From: Exiguobacterium profundum | GTDB lineage: Bacteria > Pseudomonadota > Alphaproteobacteria > Rhodobacterales > Rhodobacteraceae | Length of the DNA: 12,816 nucleotides | Direction: 5' to 3' | Assembly: GCA_013693875.1 (NCBI GenBank) | Contig: CP059262.1 | Coordinates: forward strand, 3,975,112-3,987,927 | Shown here: positions 1-7,315 of the stretch, piece after piece | Numbering within the stretch: the stretch's first letter is position 1 | Layout: each line of letters opens with the position of its first letter | Position numbers and translations under genes: made by a program | The notes under the pieces: generated by a model | What the model saw: only the letters and a program-made list of their open reading frames with translations | What the model was told of the DNA's origin: nothing | The model's database searches: none

Positions 1-106
1 GAAGATTTTGCCAATAGGCAGCAATGTCCGATGCACCCGGAAGATGCGCTGCCATGCCGACAATGGCGATGTCCGTCTCGGACCAGGTTTCGGGTCGAGA
101 TGTCAA
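1..106 (-). CDS. Polyketide synthase-like protein, N-terminal ketosynthase start (partial, runs off left edge)
   Basis: Only 35 codons are in the window. Reading leftward from a TTG at 106, residues 11-35 give TDIAIVGMAAHLPGASDIAA then YWQNL, the classic opening of a beta-ketoacyl synthase domain of type I polyketide or mycocerosate-type synthases (consensus IAIVGMA-x-x-PGA...FW-x-NL). The TTG is chosen because the frame is closed by a TGA at 122-124, no ATG or GTG lies between, and GGAAG (111-115) sits 4 bases upstream as a Shine-Dalgarno. The next in-frame ATG lies inside the conserved motif, too late to be the start. It lies on the same strand as, and downstream of, the O-antigen polymerase-like gene, suggesting co-transcription. 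Catalytic Cys-His-His, AT and ACP parts are outside the window, so it is uncertain whether this is a full PKS, a stand-alone ketosynthase or a fatty-acid-synthase-like enzyme. Confidence 0.66.
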   Translation of the reverse strand, partial: MTSRPETWSETDIAIVGMAAHLPGASDIAAYWQNL

Positions 107-309
107 ATGTCTTCCACCTGTTCAGCGGTCAGGAACCGGATCGCAAAGCACCTGCAATTTATGGCAGATCGACGACCATTGCGAGGCGGGGACTGCAACA
201 ACTCTGTGTTTCCACATGCGTCCTGCCGTGACTGGCCGGTCGTGAAAGCCGGATGCAACCGAAAGCCGCAGGCAGGGCCGACCCGTCAACGCGGGCGTGA
301 GGATGCCGC
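107..309. other. Short spacer between polymerase-like gene and PKS-like gene
   Basis: This stretch is less GC-biased than its surroundings and none of its frames reads like a conserved protein. It carries the ribosome binding site of the PKS-like gene (GGAAG, minus strand, 111-115). The observed frame of the polymerase-like gene stays open through it to a stop at 159-161, but the residues it would add are Arg/His/Ser rich and not membrane-like. Confidence 0.4.
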
Positions 310-1690
310 CTACAGCACCGTGCGCGTGGCATGGCGGCGGCGGTCTGTGCCGCTTGCCCTGAGCGGCGCAGCGCCTCGGCCTGACCCAGAAGCGCGCCGC
401 CGATCAGCCAGGTCAGCGGCACCAGCGTCGCGTTGGGCAGAAGGTCCACCAGGTTCGCGGCATAGATCAGCGCCATCGCCGCCACCGCAGGCGCGGGCAC
501 CTGCCGAAGCGACACCCGCGCCAGCAGCATAAGCGGCATGGCCAGAAGCCCGAACTCGGCGATGTAGCCCATCCAGCCGTTCATCCCCAGCCGGATGATC
601 CACATGCCGTCCGAAACGCTGAGCGCCCTGCCCGTCACCGGGTCGTGCAGGAGGTTGCGCCCATAGCCGCCCCAGCCGAACAGGGGCCGCGCGGCGCCGT
701 GGGCCAGAAGCGCCTCTTCGTTCATTACCCGGAACTCGAAGCTTTGCGCGCGCTCGGCGCTGATGCCGTGGGCCAGCGCCATCACCGTGTCGATGGGCAC
801 CAGATGCAAGCCGCGCAGCAGGGATAGGCGATGACCAGTGCCGCCAGCCCCCGGCCAGCAGAACCTGGGCGCGCGGCCCCGCCAGCAGGATCATCGGCGT
901 CAGCGCCACCGCATAGAACATCGGCCCCACCGACCGCGCCAGCACCAGCGCCAAGGCCAGGATCAGCGCGAAACCCACCCATTTCACCCGGTCGGCTGCC
1001 GGGGTCAGCCGCGCCAGGGTCAGGGCCGACAGGAACGCCATCAGGACGAACAGCGCCAGCCAAAGCCCGTGCGGCAGGAACACCATCGGCCGATAGCCGC
1101 CAAAGCGGACGGCCTGCGAAAAGTCGTGGGCGAAGAAGCCATAAACCCAGATGTTGATCTGCGGGCTCAGCCGCGCCTCGACCAGCATGGGCGGGACATA
1201 GGCCAGCCCGCCCGCCACCAGTGCGACAAGCATCGCCCGCGCCGCATAGGGCGTGGCCAGATAGCGCCGTGCCAGGAAATAGGGGTGATCGTGATGGCCT
1301 GCCCCACCACGACGGAAAGGGATCGTACAGCGTCATCCCCGGAAGCCAAAGCCCGGGGCCGACGACAGGATCATCGTTGGTCAGCACCGTGGCAAAGGGG
1401 CTGAAGACATACAGCCCCACCAGGCAGCGGCCCAACCAGGATTCGGGCAAGAAGCTCACGCGGTCCTTCAGGAGGAAGACCGCGCAGGCCAGGGCCATCA
1501 GGTTCGAAATGCTGTATTTGTCCAGGTCGGGCAGGCCGGGCAGCGCGATGACGGCCTGGCTTGGCGGCAGGATCAGATAGGCGCCCAGGATCGTCCAGAT
1601 CAGCGCGCGCGCCGGGTCCAGCCGCTGCCACAGCACAACCGTGACCAGCGGCCAGCTGAGAAGCGCAAGAAGGGCAATGGCGTTCGGCAC
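310..1690 (-). CDS. O-antigen polymerase/ligase-like membrane protein (frameshifted in this record)
   Basis: This is a polytopic inner-membrane protein of the Wzy/WaaL-like type, expected to polymerise or transfer lipid-linked glycan repeats. The start is GTG at 1690, giving MPNAIALLALLSWPLVTVVL, because AAGGA (1699-1703) lies 8 bases upstream; an ATG at 1849 only adds a non-conserved leader. Hydrophobic helices fill the protein. A periplasmic segment carries ERAQSFEFRVMNEEALL followed by RPLFGWGGYGR, typical of the proteobacterial O-antigen ligase-like family. Four single-base losses break the frame, each at a G/C run: 1319-1321, 1282-1285, 848-852 and 821-823 (plus-strand coordinates). Repaired, the product is about 460 residues, normal for the family. 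The C-terminus is uncertain: with a further lost base it ends at the TAG at 310-312; in the frame as read it ends at 159. Whether it acts as polymerase or ligase cannot be told from sequence. Confidence 0.72.
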
Positions 1691-1884
1691 CTGCGGTATC
1701 CTTGGGTCTGTGGGTTCAAGAACCCCTTCCGGCGCGAAAAATCCACTGTGGATGCGCGTGATGATGTCGCCGGAACGCGCGGAAACGTAACATTTCCCGT
1801 TCGGCAACGATTTCCGCGCTAAGCCTCGCTCTTCCTTGCGTGGAAGCATGCTATGACTGCGGCACCAGCCGCAGGAGGGCCAGG
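1691..1884. promoter_or_regulatory. Divergent promoter region with three inverted repeats
   Basis: This spacer lies between the polymerase-like gene (minus) and the TagA-type gene (plus), so it must hold both promoters. Three inverted repeats are visible: GGGTTC-AA-GAACCC at 1712-1725, ATCCAC-T-GTGGAT at 1741-1753, and GGAAA-7 bases-TTTCC at 1781-1797. The last one resembles the palindrome at 7135-7150 upstream of the ExoY-like gene. I could not identify convincing -35/-10 boxes. The ribosome binding site AGGAGGG (1873-1879) serves the plus-strand gene. Confidence 0.4.
1699..1703 (-). promoter_or_regulatory. Ribosome binding site deciding the GTG start of the polymerase-like gene
   Basis: AAGGA on the minus strand lies 8 bases before the GTG at 1688-1690. 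It supports the shorter start over the ATG at 1849. Confidence 0.6.
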
Positions 1885-2635
1885 GTGGAGTTTCGCTTCG
1901 GCAGCGATCATGTCGCGATCACGCATCCCGACCGCGAGGCTTTGCTGGCCGAGGTGGACCGCCGCCTTGCCGAAGGTCGCGGCTTTGCGCTGGCGACGCT
2001 GAACCTGGACCACATGGTGAAGCTGCGCCACGATGCCGCCTTTCGTGCCGCCTACCAGCGGCAGGATATCGTCGTCGCCGACGGCAACCCGGTGGTCTGG
2101 CTTTCGCGGCTGGCCCGCCGCCCGGTCAGCCTGGTGCCCGGCGCCGATCTTGTCCTGCCGCTGGCCCAGGCCGCGGCGCGGCAGGGCGTTTCCGTGGCGC
2201 TGATCGGCAGCACCGCCGAGGCGCTGGACAGTGCGGCCGCCGCGCTGAAGGCGCAGGTGCCGGGCATTGCGGTCGCCTGCACCATCGCGCCATCCTTTGG
2301 CTTCGATCCCGAGGGCGACGAGGCCGCCGCCATCCTGACCCGCCTGCGCGACGAAGACGTGGGCCTTGCCTTCATCGCCCTTGGCGCGCCGAAACAGGAA
2401 CGTCTGGCCGCCCGCGGCGCGCCTGGCGCCCCGCACCGGGTTTGCCTCGATCGGGGCCGGGCTGGACTTTATCGCTGGAACGCAGCACCGCGCCCCGGTA
2501 AGCTTTCGCGCCCTGTCCCTGGAATGGCTCTGGCGCGCGCTGATGCAGCCGCGCCGGATGATCCCGCGCTATGCCGCCTGCGCCGCCATCCTGCCGGGCG
2601 AGGCCGCCCGCGCCCTGCGCCAGCGCATGGGCTAG
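1885..2635 (+). CDS. WecG/TagA/CpsF family glycosyltransferase (GT26; one frameshift)
   Basis: Membrane-associated glycosyltransferase of family GT26 that adds a sugar (often N-acetylmannosamine-type) to an undecaprenyl-linked acceptor. The start is GTG 1885, with AGGAGGG 5 bases upstream; the upstream ATG at 1840 has no such site. Family marks seen: ATLNLDH (Thr38), VADGNPVVWLSRL (Asp66), GADLVLPL, ALIGSTAEAL, ALGAPKQE and, after the break, SIGAGLDFIAG. Thr38 and Asp66 match the positions of the active-site Thr and Asp described for TagA. The frame breaks near 2418-2424 in a GCGC stretch; restoring two bases gives ERLAARGARLAPRTGF and a product of about 250 residues, normal for the family. 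The end is TAG at 2633-2635, overlapping the stop of the convergent GT2 gene. Acceptor and donor sugars cannot be read from sequence. Confidence 0.85.
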
Positions 2636-3613
2636 CGGTATTCGATCAGCCGCACCCGCCGACCCCTGAGCCGCGACAGGTAGAAGCCAAGCGCCCCCGC
2701 GCCTCGGCAAAGCGCCCGATCACGGCATGAAGCGCCCTTTCCCAGGCAAACCGGTCGCCGCCGTCGCGCAGCGCCAGCCGCAGCACCTGCGCCGGATAGG
2801 CGGCCAGCAGCAGCCAGCCCCAGGGCGTGACGAGCCCAATCCCAACCGCCAGCAGCGGCAGCGCCACGCCCCAGACCAGGGCGCGCCGCGTCTCTTTCAC
2901 CCAATGCCGTTCCGGGCCATGCCCATGCAGCGCGGCGCCTTCGGCAAAGGCGTGGCCCGCCCGCACCATGCGCCGCCACCACTGGCCAAAGCGCAGAAGC
3001 CCCGCGTCGTGCCAGGTCATCTCGGCGTCGATGCGCCAGACCTCGCCCCCGCCCGGATCAGCCGCAGGCAGAGTTCCGGCTCTTCGTAAACGATCAGGTC
3101 GTCGCGGTATCCGCCCACCGCCTGCACCGCGCCGTAACGCATGAGGGCATCACCGCCGCAGGCCGCGCCGGGCCGACCGGCGTATCCCATTCCGCATCCG
3201 CCAGCCGGTTCCAGACTGAAGCCTGGGGTGCCTTTCGCGCCGCCGCCCGCAGACCACCACGGCGCGGGGTGCTGACTGAAGGCCGCCAGGGCGGCGGGAA
3301 GGAAGCCACCGCGCAGCTCGCAATCGCCGTCCTGGAACAGCACGAAATCCGGCGCCGGGTCCAGCGCCGCCAGCCCTGCGTTGCGCGCCCGCGCCGCGGT
3401 GAAGGGTTGGCTCATGTCCAGCGACACCACAGTGGCGTAAGCCACAGGCGAGTTCGGGCGAACCATCGCTGGAGCCGCTGTCGGCGTAGACCACCCGCCG
3501 CACCTGCCCGGCCAGCGCCGCCAGGCCGCCGCCAGCCGCGCGCCTTCGTTGCGGCCGATCAGCACGGCATCCACCGTCACCGGCGGCGGGTTGGGCGGGC
3601 TGACTTGTGGCAC
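2632..3613 (-). CDS. Family 2 glycosyltransferase with C-terminal membrane segment (several frameshifts)
   Basis: A GT-A fold, nucleotide-sugar-dependent glycosyltransferase, probably extending the glycan repeat at the cytoplasmic face. The start is GTG 3613, with AGGAG (3621-3625) 7 bases upstream; an ATG at 3691 lacks a site. Seen in order: VDAVLIGRNEGARL, VVYADSGSSDGS, SLDMSQPFTAARARNAG, VLFQDGDCEL (the metal-binding DGD), CGGDALMR, VYEEPELCLRL (the ED-like acidic pair), FGQWWRRMVRAGHAF, then a hydrophobic stretch ALPLLAVGIGLV and the ending RVRLIEYR. The frame changes at about seven places, including C runs at 2694-2698 and 3046-3050; restoring about eight bases gives roughly 329 residues, the expected length. 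The stop TAG (2632-2634) overlaps that of the convergent TagA-type gene. This is the most damaged gene in the window, yet all motifs survive across three frames, which argues for sequence error. Confidence 0.8.
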
Positions 3614-3976
3614 GGGCACTCTCCTGACGCGGGTCTGGTAAGCGGTGCCGCCACATCGGGTGAAGCCCCGCTTCTTCCATAAATCGGCCATATCGGGTAG
3701 AGATCAAGGGATTGGGCGGGGGCCCGGAACGACCTGATTTCGCGTGACGTCCTGAACCGTTCGGGGCGGCAGGTGACATGTGACCCGGCCCCGTCCGTCA
3801 AAGGGGGCCTTTGTTTGCAGCGGGCTCGGCCAGCCTGGTAAACCCCTCCTTGGGCCTGAAGAAACGATGCGTGACCACAACATATTGATGCCGTTTCTGC
3901 AGAAGCGCGAGGATTTGGGTTCTTCCGAGATGACCGCAAAAAGGAAGACAGCCGCCCCGCCGCGCGTTCGGCCAAT
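3614..3976. other. Divergent spacer without a supported gene
   Basis: This 363-bp stretch separates the GT2 gene (minus) from the BY-kinase-like gene (plus) and should contain both promoters. It holds the GT2 ribosome binding site at 3621-3625 and an imperfect palindrome around ACATGT (3771-3785). No clear -35/-10 pair was found. A short open frame with an ATG at 3930 (MTAKRKTAAPPRVRPM, stop at 3978-3980) runs straight into the downstream gene and may be its true N-terminus if one base is missing near 3976. Confidence 0.4.
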
Positions 3977-4797
3977 GTGACGCTGTTCCGGCGCCAGGGC
4001 GAGCCATTGCCGCCCGCCCTGCCCGAGCGCCGTCCGGTCGCCGCGCAGATTCGGGCGCGCGACATCTTTTCGGGCACGACACCGGCCGCGCTGGTAAATT
4101 CTTCGCGGGTCTGGTCCTCGCTGAACCGGATCGAGCCGGATCTTCCCGCGCTGGCCGGAAACGGTCTGTTTCCGCGGGCCGAGGCGGAAAGCCCCGCCAT
4201 GCGCTTTGACCTGCTGCGAACGCAGATGCTGCATGCCCTGGCCGAGCGCGGCTGGAGCCGCATCGGCGTGACTGCGCCCCGCCGGGGCTGCGGCGCCTCG
4301 TTCGTGGCGGCGAACCTGGCGCTCAGCTTCGCCCGCCGCCCGGATGGGCGCACGGTGCTGGTCGACCTGACCTGCGGCGCCCCGCCCTGGCCCGGCTTTT
4401 CGGCCTGGCCGATGTGCCGCCGCTGCGCGCCTTTCTGATGGACGACCAGCCGCTGGAATCGCATTTCCTGCGCTTTGGGTCTGGCCTTGCCCTGGGTCTG
4501 AACGGCCGGGCCGAACAGGACCCTTCGGCGATCCTGCATGCGCGGAGCTGCGACCTGTCGCTGGAAGCGATTTCGGTGCAACTGGAGCCGGGGCTGATCA
4601 TCCATGACCTGCCGCCCTTGCTGGAGGGCGACGAGGTGCTGACGCTGCAACCGCAGCTGGATGCCGTGCTGCTGGTCGCCGATGGCACCCGCACCTCGCC
4701 TGCCGACCTGAACGCCTGCGTCCGGCTGCTGGAGGGGCAGCTGCCGATCCTTGCGGCCATCCTGAACCGCGGCGAAGATGCCGCCCGCACGAGATAG
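3977..4797 (+). CDS. BY-kinase-like P-loop protein of exopolysaccharide synthesis (CpsD/CapB family, degenerate; one frameshift)
   Basis: Cytoplasmic partner of the Wzz-like protein encoded 5 bases downstream, related to CpsD/CapB/ExoP-type tyrosine kinases that control chain length. Seen: FDLLRTQM (residues 78-84), the P-loop region GVTAPRRGCGASFVAANLAL (98-117), VLVDL (Walker A-prime type Asp130) and LIIHDLPP (Walker B). The P-loop carries Ala107 where the family usually has the nucleotide-binding Lys (GEGKS type). The protein has no tyrosine at all, so a C-terminal autophosphorylated Tyr cluster is absent. It may be a kinase-dead regulator. The frame breaks at the C run 4380-4383; one more C gives CGAPALARLFGLADVPPLRA and 273 residues. 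The start is uncertain: GTG 3977 has no clear ribosome binding site, and ATG 3930 in another frame is an alternative. Confidence 0.76.
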
Positions 4798-4802
4798 GCG
4801 CG

Positions 4803-6140
4803 ATGGGCCAGATCCAGAACCTGGGCGAACTTTACAGCCTGATCCGCCGCCACATCCTGATGATCGTGGCGATCTTTGTTCTGGGCACCCTGCTGGCGGC
4901 GGTCTACGCCAAGACCCGCCCCGACGTTTATGAATCCACGGCCGTGATCCAGGTCGAGACCAGCGAGGTGGTGCGCCCCGGCCAGGGGGCGTCGGGGGCG
5001 AGGGCGTGTTGCTGGAAACCATCGCGCCGCCTGACCACGCGCGATGCCCTGCTGGAGCTTGCGGCGCGTCAGGGCGTGCTGGTCGGTGTGCCGCTGTCCG
5101 ACGACCAGAAGGTCGCGCTGTTGCGCCAATCGATCCGCTTTCAGCCGATCTATGGCCTTGCCGCGCCGGGCAGCGGATCGCAGAACGTGCTGTCGGCCCT
5201 GGCCATCACCACGGGTTTGTCTGACCCGGAACAGGCGGCCCGGGTGTCGAACGATCTGGCCCAGACCTTGCTGGACGGCTGGACCGAGGCCCACCTGACC
5301 CGCAGCCGCACCGCGCTGGACTTCTTTCGCGCCGAAGAGGCCCGGCTGTGGGGTGAACTGGGTGCTGGATGCGGAAATCGCCGCGTTCAAGAGCCTGAAC
5401 CCCAACGCCCTGCCCACGCAGGCCGCCCCGCTGAACCAGGAACTGCTGCGGTTGGACGCCCAGTCGCGCGCGCTGGACCAGCGCCGCCTGACCGCCCAGG
5501 CCAGCCTTGACCGGATCACCCAGACCGGCAGCAGCCGCACCACCGAACAGCGCCAGAAGGAAAGCCTGGAGACCGAGATCGCGCAGGTCGAGCAGGAACA
5601 GGCGGCCCTGACGGCGCGGGTGGCACAGATCCAGTCCGACCTGGCCCGCATGCCCGAGGTGGAAAAGGCGCTGGATGCCTTCGATCGCCGCCGCCAGCAA
5701 CTGGCCGACCAGCATTCGGCGGTGATCACCCGGCTGGCCGAGGCGGAAACCGCGGTGCGCCTGGCCGACAGCCAGAAAAGCGACCGGGTGATGATGCTGG
5801 AACGCGCCTGACGCCGCCCTATCCGGTGGGGTCGGGCGGCAAGAAGACCGTGGTCGCGGGCGCCATGGCCAGCCTGATGCTTGGGCTGGCGCTGGCCTTC
5901 CTGCTGGATCACCTGCGCCCCGTGGTGCGCACCGCCGCGCAGATGGAGCGCCAGACCGGCCTGCGCCCCCTGCTGGTGCTGCCCGTGGTGGCGACCGGCC
6001 GGGGCGCCCGGCGTCGGGCCAGCAAGGCCGAGGCGCTGCGGCAAAAGCTGGGCGACACGCTGGCGGAAACGCCGCGCGCCACGCTGGCGCTTGGCGCCGG
6101 GGCGATCCTGTTGTTCCTGGTGTCGGCGGTCCTGGTCTGA
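4803..6140 (+). CDS. Wzz/GumC-type polysaccharide co-polymerase (chain-length determinant; frameshifted)
   Basis: Inner-membrane protein with a large periplasmic coiled-coil that sets glycan chain length and couples to export. The N-terminus MGQIQNLGELYSLIRRH precedes TM1 (about residues 17-37, IVAIFVLGTLLAAVYA), then the Wzz-type strand RPDVYESTAVIQVETSEVV, a long helical region (LDAEIAAFKS to KSDRVMMLERA), a PxxPxxP-like TPPYPVGSGGKK and TM2 (VVAGAMASLMLGLALAFLL). A short cytoplasmic part, MERQTGLRPLLVLPVV, is followed by a third hydrophobic helix at the very C-terminus (LALGAGAILLFLVSAVLV), unusual for a two-TM co-polymerase. Breaks near 4985-4989, 5028-5034, 5357 and 5807-5808 are repaired by about six bases in G/C runs, giving about 447 residues. 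It follows the BY-kinase-like gene by 5 bases, so the two are surely co-transcribed and probably translationally coupled. Confidence 0.82.
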
Positions 6141-6145
6141 CGCCT

Positions 6146-6163
6146 GGCGCGTGACCGGGCGCC
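6146..6163. terminator. Possible bidirectional hairpin between convergent genes
   Basis: GGCGC-8 bases-GCGCC lies in the 22-bp gap between the stops of the Wzz-like and ExoY-like genes. The stem is only 5 bp and no T-run follows on either strand, so this is weak. Confidence 0.22.
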
Positions 6164-6864
6164 TAGTACCCGGTGCAATTCAGGACGGTGTTCACGGTGC
6201 GCGCCAGCACCTTCACATCGGTGACCAGGCTCAGCTCTGCGTCATAGGCATCGTCATACTCGGCCCGCGCCTCGAAGGTGGTGCGGTTGCGACCGGCGGT
6301 CTGCCAGAATCCGGTGATGCCCGGCCGCAGGCGGAAGTAGCCCGAGCCCGGATAAAGCACGCGCTGCGACAGCATCATGGGCCGCGGCCCGACCAGGCTC
6401 ATGTCGCCGGTCAGCACGTTCCACAACTGCGGCAGCTCGTCGATCGAGCTGCGGCGGATGAAGCGGCCGACCCGCGTGATGCGGGGATCATCCTTCAGCT
6501 TCTGCGTCAGGTCCCATTCCGCCCGCGCCTCGGGATTGGCGGCCAGATAGCCATCCAGGCGGCTGTCGGCATCGCGCACCATGCTGCGGAATTTCCACAT
6601 GCGGAAGGTCTTGCCGTCTTTGCCGACACGCTCTTGCGCATAGAAGGGCTGGCCGCCCTCCAGCGCCACGGCGGCGGCAACGGCGGCGACGACCGGCACC
6701 AGCACCGGCGTGGCCAGCAGCACGGCGGCAACGTCCAGCGCCCGCTTCAGCCCCTTGCGATAGGGTTGACGCCACCATGCCCCTCCGGCCATGGCGGGCA
6801 GCGCCACGGCCTTGGACAGGGTGCCTTTGGGCACGTCTAGAAATTCCGGCAAATGCGCCGTCAT
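6163..6864 (-). CDS. ExoY-type undecaprenyl-phosphate sugar-1-phosphate transferase (initiating enzyme)
   Basis: Monotopic polyprenyl-phosphate glycosyl-1-phosphate transferase that loads the first sugar phosphate (galactose or glucose type) on undecaprenyl phosphate, the committed step of repeat assembly. The intact 233-residue frame has the usual length for the short ExoY class lacking the CoA-binding domain of WbaP. Seen: a basic patch KGLKRALDV then a hydrophobic membrane segment (about residues 42-68), FYAQERVGKDGKTFRMWKFR, the catalytic Asp142-Glu143 in SSIDELPQLWNV, DMSLVGPRPM, LRPGITGFWQ and the ending NTVLNCTGY. The start ATG 6864 has AAGGA (6872-6876) 7 bases upstream. It is transcribed alone toward the Wzz-like gene, from its own promoter in the long upstream spacer. 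It has no frameshift, unlike most neighbours. The sugar specificity cannot be read from sequence. Confidence 0.93.
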   Translation of the reverse strand: MTAHLPEFLDVPKGTLSKAVALPAMAGGAWWRQPYRKGLKRALDVAAVLLATPVLVPVVAAVAAAVALEGGQPFYAQERVGKDGKTFRMWKFRSMVRDADSRLDGYLAANPEARAEWDLTQKLKDDPRITRVGRFIRRSSIDELPQLWNVLTGDMSLVGPRPMMLSQRVLYPGSGYFRLRPGITGFWQTAGRNRTTFEARAEYDDAYDAELSLVTDVKVLARTVNTVLNCTGY

Positions 6865-7091
6865 TGTGCATTCCTTCGCAACAATTCGGAAACTCAGATC
6901 AGCCAGGTTCGGCGTTCAGCCGTGACTTTGCATGGATTCCCATCCGCTTGGGCAAAGGGCGTTCCGCATTTTGCGGTCCTTTTCACTCGTTGATCCCGGG
7001 TTCTCACCCGTACTCTTCACATGGTCATTCTACCCTGCCCGCGCATCCCCGGCGAGGTGCGAAAGGGAAGTGACGCTACGCCAATCCGGGT

Positions 7092-7150
7092 AGTTTCGGA
7101 AACTGTCCGTTGACATGAACGGCGCGGCACAACCGGAAATTGTAATTTCC
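7092..7150. promoter_or_regulatory. Cluster of three palindromes, likely regulator binding sites
   Basis: Three perfect inverted repeats lie within 59 bp: AGTTTC-G-GAAACT (7092-7104), CCGTT-GACATG-AACGG (7107-7122) and GGAAATT-GT-AATTTCC (7135-7150). They sit 228 to 286 bases upstream of the ExoY-like start. TTGACG on the minus strand (7151-7156) directly abuts the third one, and TTGACA on the plus strand (7110-7115) lies inside the second. The protein that would bind is unknown. Confidence 0.42.
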
Positions 7151-7283
7151 CGTCAAGGGTGTAGCGGCCCGTAAAGCTCGCCCCTGACTGCGAAAACGAT
7201 TCGCGCCGCGGGTCATGCCGCAGTGGCGCCACGGCCCCGCCACAGGGCCGCCCGGACGGCGCCACGCCTTCGCCACAAAGATT

Positions 7284-7314
7284 GCGACAATTGTCGCCGA
7301 TCCGGCGACGCCGG
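7284..7314 (-). terminator. Overlapping hairpins directly after rfbA, possible terminator
   Basis: Three mutually exclusive stems share the GCGAC/GTCGC motif: GCGACAATTGTCGC (7284-7297), GTCGCCG-ATC-CGGCGAC (7293-7309) and CCGGC-GAC-GCCGG (7302-7314). In the transcript of the rfb operon they follow the TAA at once. The last stem is followed only by AATCTTTG, so intrinsic termination would be inefficient. Confidence 0.35.
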
Positions 7315-7315
7315 G

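Larger units (their letters stand above)
6865..7315. other. 451-bp non-coding spacer upstream of the ExoY-like gene
   Basis: No frame here has a conserved-looking product. The stretch is visibly richer in A/T than the genes and must hold the promoter of the ExoY-like gene and the 3' end of the rfb operon. It contains three close palindromes (7092-7150), a small hairpin CCGCA-TTT-TGCGG at 6964-6976, a 10-base direct repeat TTCGGAAACT at 6885-6894 and 7095-7104, and overlapping hairpins just after rfbA (7284-7314). No certain -35/-10 pair was found. Confidence 0.55.

Noticed and set aside
8..532. Plus-strand open frames at the left edge
   Set aside because: The translations are Arg/Pro-rich with no motif, and the minus strand carries the ketosynthase start and the polymerase-like C-terminus.
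3577..6044. Long minus-strand open frames (481 and 573 codons) opposite the BY-kinase-like and Wzz-like genes
   Set aside because: They are antisense shadows typical of high-GC DNA: low-complexity Arg/Gly/Ser-rich translations without recognisable domains, while the plus strand carries conserved motifs.
6964..6983. CCGCA-TTT-TGCGG followed by TCCTTTT as an intrinsic terminator on the plus strand
   Set aside because: No plus-strand gene ends here; the nearest one ends at 6140 with a convergent gene in between, and the stem is only 5 bp.
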